The position numbers and the translations under genes are program-made. This document shows positions 60,680-64,000 of a stretch of 64,000 bases of DNA, in pieces. Source of the stretch: Simiduia curdlanivorans (GTDB lineage: Bacteria > Pseudomonadota > Gammaproteobacteria > Pseudomonadales > Cellvibrionaceae); NCBI RefSeq assembly GCF_030409605.1, contig NZ_JAUFQG010000004.1, positions 1,800,501-1,864,500 of the forward strand, in the 5' to 3' direction. Every line of letters starts with the position of its first letter. The first letter of the stretch is position 1. The notes beneath the pieces are model-generated. The model did no database searches. It saw nothing but the letters and a program-made list of their open reading frames with translations, and was not told the DNA's origin.

Positions 60680-61366
60680 ATGCCATTTACTATACCAATT
60701 AATTTTCGCAATGCGCCGGTCAGCCGCACCGCTACTGCAAAAGATATTAAACAACCGGTTAGTTTCAAAGTGCCCTTCGGTATTGCCGGCACCAATTTTT
60801 CATCGAGCCGAAGCACAACGCCATTGCGCTCTAAAACCCTGCGTGCAATCGCTGCCGCGCTATCGGTGGTCGATGCTGGTAAAGCCTTAGAAATTGTTAA
60901 AGAGGCGAAGGAAAACCCAGAAAATGTTATTGGCGCAACACTCGATGAAAAGGCCTTGGATCAACTTAAAATATTGGCCGCAGCTATCTCCAATGCCGAG
61001 CGCAATCGAGAAACTAACGATGAAGAAATTAGCAGCACCATTCGCACCGCGGCGGCCGCTGTACGCGCCGATGCAACTTTAACGGCGGTTGCTGTGCGCA
61101 CTCTGGTGGGCGACAAAACCGATGGCTACGAAAGTGCGATGTTTGCCGCGGCGTTGAATTGGGTGGCAGCTATCGATGTGCGTTTATTGGAAACGGCACC
61201 GCGCGAAGGTGTGAAGGAGCGCATGCTCAATTACGTACCGGCATCGGTGGAATCTACCGCTGCGCTCGAGGATCGGATAGAGCAGTTGGAAGAGGCGGTA
61301 AAACAATTGCAGGCCAAACACAGTAAGACGGGTTCGACATCGTCTTCTGGGTCTGGTGCTAAGTAA
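60680..61366 (+). CDS. hypothetical helical/coiled-coil protein, 228 aa
   Basis: RBS GAGGAG. The N-terminal 60 residues are polar (FTIPINFRNAPVSRTATAKD); then helices (ALDQLKILAAAISNAERNRETNDEEISSTIRTAAAAVRADATLTAVAVRTL) and a C-terminal coiled coil (STAALEDRIEQLEEAVKQLQAKH) with a Ser/Gly tail. No catalytic motif. It is the fourth gene of the operon and directly precedes the subtilase gene by 14 bp. It could be a structural or adaptor subunit. Confidence 0.68.
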   Translation: MPFTIPINFRNAPVSRTATAKDIKQPVSFKVPFGIAGTNFSSSRSTTPLRSKTLRAIAAALSVVDAGKALEIVKEAKENPENVIGATLDEKALDQLKILAAAISNAERNRETNDEEISSTIRTAAAAVRADATLTAVAVRTLVGDKTDGYESAMFAAALNWVAAIDVRLLETAPREGVKERMLNYVPASVESTAALEDRIEQLEEAVKQLQAKHSKTGSTSSSGSGAK

Positions 61367-61380
61367 CCGAGGCGCAGGCG

Positions 61381-63693
61381 ATGAACCGCAACGAGCTGTT
61401 GGATTATGGCCCTGCGCTGATGGAAGCTGCCCTGGAAGGGGCAGCCGATGATGAGCTGGCGCTGATTGCTCGGCTCGATACTCGCTTGGCAATACCGGCC
61501 TCGCTCGGCGACGAGGTGCGGCTGGTCACTCGCTTTGGCGATATTGCGACGCTGCGCGTGCGGCGCGGTGCACTCGAAACCTTCGCCGCTTTGCCGGAAG
61601 TGTTGGAACTGGAAATTGCGCGTCAAATGTTTGATCCCAATCGCGATGTTAGCGCGGAGCTGGCGGCAGAACCTGAGCAGGATGAAACGCTTACTGACGA
61701 TCCCATCGACTATAGCCGGCGCCCAGACGGTGTTGTTGAAACCGGTGCGAAGGTGGTGGTGGGCGTGCTCGATTGGGGCGTCGACGTGGCCTATCCTGGC
61801 TTTCGGCACGAAGATGGCAGCACGCGCCTGCTGGGCTTTTGGGACCAACGCGGCGGCCGACCCGGGCCAAAAAACCGCTGGGGTTACGGGCGTATTTTTA
61901 ACACCGAAATGATTGATCGCGCGCTGGCGTCTGGGCAACCTTACGCGGCGCTGAACTATCACCCGGGCGATGCAGATACCGCCAGTTCAGGTCATCGTTG
62001 GCAGGGCACCCATGGAACCCATGTATTGGATATTGCCGCAGGTAACGGCTTAGGTGGCAGCATGAGTGGTGTGGCACCGGAAGCCGATTTGGTATTTGTG
62101 CATCTCGCTCATACGGCAAATATTTTAGGGCGGGAAAATTTAGGCGACTCGGCGTCTGTGTTAGAAGCTTTGGATTATGTTTTTTCTCTCGCTGGCGATC
62201 GGCCCTGCGTTATTAATATGAGCGTTGGTGCACACGGCGGCCCGCACGACGGCAGCACCTGTGTTGAAGCAGGCATTGATCGCGCCGTGTGGCTGCGCGA
62301 TAACCGCGCCGTGGTTAACAGCGCCGGCAATTATTTTACCGCGCGCGCGCACACTGCTGGGCGCGTAGCGCAAGGCCAGCGCCATAGCATTGACTTGAGG
62401 GTGCCCGATGGCGATCCCACCAGCAGCGAACTGGAAATTTATTACGAAAGTAGCGATCGCTTTATGGTGGAGGTTATCGACCCGCAGGGCCAAACGATCG
62501 CCCGCTCTTCTGTGGGCGAACAACATGAGCTCATCATCAACGGTCGACGGGTAGGGCGCATTTATCACATTGCGCGCAGCCAGGGTAATCATGATCGTTT
62601 AGTGGATATATTTTTTTACCCGAATGCCCCCGGTGGCAATTGGCAAATTCGCCTTACTGGCGAGCGCGTAGACGATGGCCGTTTTCACGCGTGGATTGAA
62701 CGCGATCGCGGCCCACGGCCTCGCTTTGCTGACAATCAAAGTAGGGGCTCTCATACCACGGGCACGCTGTGTAATGGTCTCTACAGCATTACCGTCGGCG
62801 CCTATGATCCGCATCGGGCAGCGCTGCCTATTGGCGCTTATTCCAGCGCTGGGCCAACCCGCGATGGCCGTGTTAAGCCAGAATTAAGTGCGCCCGGGTC
62901 GCGCATTGTCGCCGCGCGCTCGGCGCCCCCGAATGACAGCGCCGGCGGTGTTGCAAGGCTAACCCGTAAAAGCGGCACCAGCATGGCCGCACCGCATGTA
63001 GCGGGCACCATTGCGTTGATGTTTGAAGCTGCGCAGGCCGCGCAAACGCCGTTGCCCATTACCGAGCTGCGCGCGCTGTTATTTTCCAGCCTGAGGGCAC
63101 CGCGGCGGTTATTGGCCGAGGCCGAAACCATTCACCGACACGGCTTTGGCATGTTGGATATCGCCGAGGCTGTACGCGTGGTGCAGCGCTGGCGGCAACA
63201 GCGGACGACGCGCGACGGGCGCGAGAATCTGTTGGCCAAAGCCGTTGGCGATCAAAGTAATTATGCATCGGCACCATCCTTATCGAATCAAATTCCATTC
63301 GCGGGTGGGTATCACACACCGACGCTTACACAGCAAACATCGGCGCTGCCGAAGTCTTGCAATCAAGGTGAGAGGGATCAAGCGACGGAGCATCAGGAAT
63401 CGCTCCTGATGGATCTTGCCAGTGTGGTTTTTCGTCACGCCATCAGTGCATCCCTGCTTGAACAGCAAGGTTGGAGCGAGGTTGATCCGGTGAGTGCTGG
63501 CGCCCAGGTGGGCGATATTTGGTTGCGCCGGCGGCCGAGTGAAGGCCTCAGTAGCGTGGCGTTAATAACGACCATTGCAAATAGCAACGAAAGTGAATTG
63601 TTAGAGTTAGCGCACCCAGCGGCTGCGCCGCAGCGGGTGAATAGGAAGCTGCCAACCCGGTGGCGAGACACCTTGTTGCGCCAGCGAATGTAA
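61381..63693 (+). CDS. S8-family (subtilisin-like) serine peptidase, no signal peptide
   Basis: 770 aa. Catalytic triad: Asp in VVVGVLDWGVDVAYPGF (about residue 127), His in GTHGTHVLDIAAGNG (about residue 211), oxyanion Asn in VVNSAGNYF and Ser in RKSGTSMAAPHVAGTIAL (about residue 535). An insert domain (LEIYYESSDRFMVEVIDPQGQ) separates Asn and Ser. The N-terminal 115 residues are a helical prodomain-like part without a signal peptide, so it probably acts in the cytoplasm or leaves by a specialised route. The last 150 residues are an extra domain (FRHAISASLLEQQGWSEVDPVSAGAQVGDIWLRR). It is the fifth gene of the operon. Confidence 0.92.
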   Translation: MNRNELLDYGPALMEAALEGAADDELALIARLDTRLAIPASLGDEVRLVTRFGDIATLRVRRGALETFAALPEVLELEIARQMFDPNRDVSAELAAEPEQDETLTDDPIDYSRRPDGVVETGAKVVVGVLDWGVDVAYPGFRHEDGSTRLLGFWDQRGGRPGPKNRWGYGRIFNTEMIDRALASGQPYAALNYHPGDADTASSGHRWQGTHGTHVLDIAAGNGLGGSMSGVAPEADLVFVHLAHTANILGRENLGDSASVLEALDYVFSLAGDRPCVINMSVGAHGGPHDGSTCVEAGIDRAVWLRDNRAVVNSAGNYFTARAHTAGRVAQGQRHSIDLRVPDGDPTSSELEIYYESSDRFMVEVIDPQGQTIARSSVGEQHELIINGRRVGRIYHIARSQGNHDRLVDIFFYPNAPGGNWQIRLTGERVDDGRFHAWIERDRGPRPRFADNQSRGSHTTGTLCNGLYSITVGAYDPHRAALPIGAYSSAGPTRDGRVKPELSAPGSRIVAARSAPPNDSAGGVARLTRKSGTSMAAPHVAGTIALMFEAAQAAQTPLPITELRALLFSSLRAPRRLLAEAETIHRHGFGMLDIAEAVRVVQRWRQQRTTRDGRENLLAKAVGDQSNYASAPSLSNQIPFAGGYHTPTLTQQTSALPKSCNQGERDQATEHQESLLMDLASVVFRHAISASLLEQQGWSEVDPVSAGAQVGDIWLRRRPSEGLSSVALITTIANSNESELLELAHPAAAPQRVNRKLPTRWRDTLLRQRM

Positions 63694-63733
63694 TTAAGCG
63701 TTGGTGCAATAAATTTTCAAGGAGGGATAGGTC

Positions 63734-64000
63734 ATGGTGATGCCAATCATTATTGTGCCAGGCATTATGGGCACGCGTTTAGTTAATAGCTCGGGCCGTT
63801 CAATCTGGGACCCAGACGAAGGCGTGAGTTGGGGTAATGCGCGCGGCCTGCGCGAACTGATTGATTTATCCAACAGTGCAGAGCCCAACCCGCGCGCGGC
63901 GCCGGCAGTGGAACCGCTGTTGCGTGCTCGAGGGGTGGTTAACGGTGGCAACCTTGTTTGGGGGATGGGTTACAGTAATTTAGTCACCCGCTTGGCCGGC
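63734..64000 (+). CDS. LCAT/PGAP1-like alpha/beta hydrolase (partial, runs off the window)
   Basis: 89 codons to the window end, ATG with GGAGGG upstream. Start: MVMPIIIVPGIMGTRLVNSS, the classical PGIMG(S/T)RL entry of lecithin-cholesterol-acyltransferase and PGAP1-like lipases, then GRSIWDPDEG and LVWGMGYSNLVTRLAG, again typical (the GY..L..L segment). The nucleophile elbow lies beyond the window. It follows the subtilase by 40 bp, so it continues the operon. Confidence 0.85.
   Translation, partial: MVMPIIIVPGIMGTRLVNSSGRSIWDPDEGVSWGNARGLRELIDLSNSAEPNPRAAPAVEPLLRARGVVNGGNLVWGMGYSNLVTRLAG

Noticed and set aside
61231..61962. A 243-codon minus-strand frame opposite the subtilase gene
   Set aside because: It is a shadow of the GC-rich coding strand, with no RBS, no motif and a very basic, low-complexity product.

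Overview
The window looks like a chromosomal accessory region of a marine-type gammaproteobacterium, possibly in or near the Cellvibrionaceae. That placement is inference from moderate GC, a PEP-CTERM protein, many dispersed palindromic repeats, ArfA-like and RtcB/PrfH genes and the general gene repertoire; no rRNA or ribosomal marker is present to prove it. Ordinary chromosomal genes are few. Most of the window is defence, toxin-antitoxin, toxin-immunity and RNA-repair genes embedded in repeat-rich DNA.

Layout. 0-2 kb: an unknown gene and a PEP-CTERM surface protein. 2-7.4 kb: an island bounded by two direct copies of a roughly 60-bp repeat, holding a recombinase remnant, an AbiEi/AbiEii toxin-antitoxin pair and, overlapping it, a TOTE-type primase-helicase gene interrupted by two in-frame amber codons. 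7.6-10.1 kb: a DUF3592 protein, an ankyrin protein and a secreted MopE-like metal-binding protein. 10.7-13.8 kb: an rtcB-prfH RNA-repair/ribosome-rescue operon plus an unknown gene. 13.8-22.5 kb: a repeat-rich toxin-antitoxin cluster (two ParD/ParE pairs, a Phd/RelE-type pair, a Fic protein, a winged-helix plus nucleotidyltransferase pair, an AHH nuclease toxin with an Imm11 immunity protein), with at least three repeat families and fossil promoter copies. 22.6-25.5 kb: a convergent type II restriction-modification system.

26-37 kb: toxin-immunity style genes (paralogous lipoproteins, glycine-zipper protein, two further Imm11 proteins with homologous downstream flanks, a Bax-inhibitor-1 type membrane protein next to a sirtuin). 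37-46.7 kb: a VWA surface protein, a methyltransferase, an MNT/HEPN toxin-antitoxin pair behind a palindrome array, a beta-lactamase-fold hydrolase, regulators, a tautomerase, and an Asp-box propeller followed by a MoaD-like protein. 47.2-49.7 kb: a DUF6795-type lipoprotein, class 3 lipase and membrane protein that look like an effector/immunity set. 49.8-54.2 kb: an SDR, a quinone oxidoreductase with a divergent LysR regulator, and a lipoprotein.

54.5-58.3 kb is the most striking cassette: two tiny ORFs each ending in a strong terminator, an ArfA-like ribosome-rescue peptide, two adjacent tRNA genes (one with a UAG anticodon but no long variable arm), a second rtcB, a small unknown protein and an HNH nuclease. 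Together with rtcB-prfH at 10.7 kb this gives two separate RtcB-centred modules that each carry a stalled-ribosome rescue gene, suggesting defence against ribotoxins or anticodon nucleases. 58.6-64 kb is a tightly packed operon of unrecognised glycine-zipper, zinc-finger-like, acidic and coiled-coil proteins, a cytosolic-looking subtilisin and the start of an LCAT/PGAP1-like hydrolase; it is a candidate undescribed system and runs off the window.
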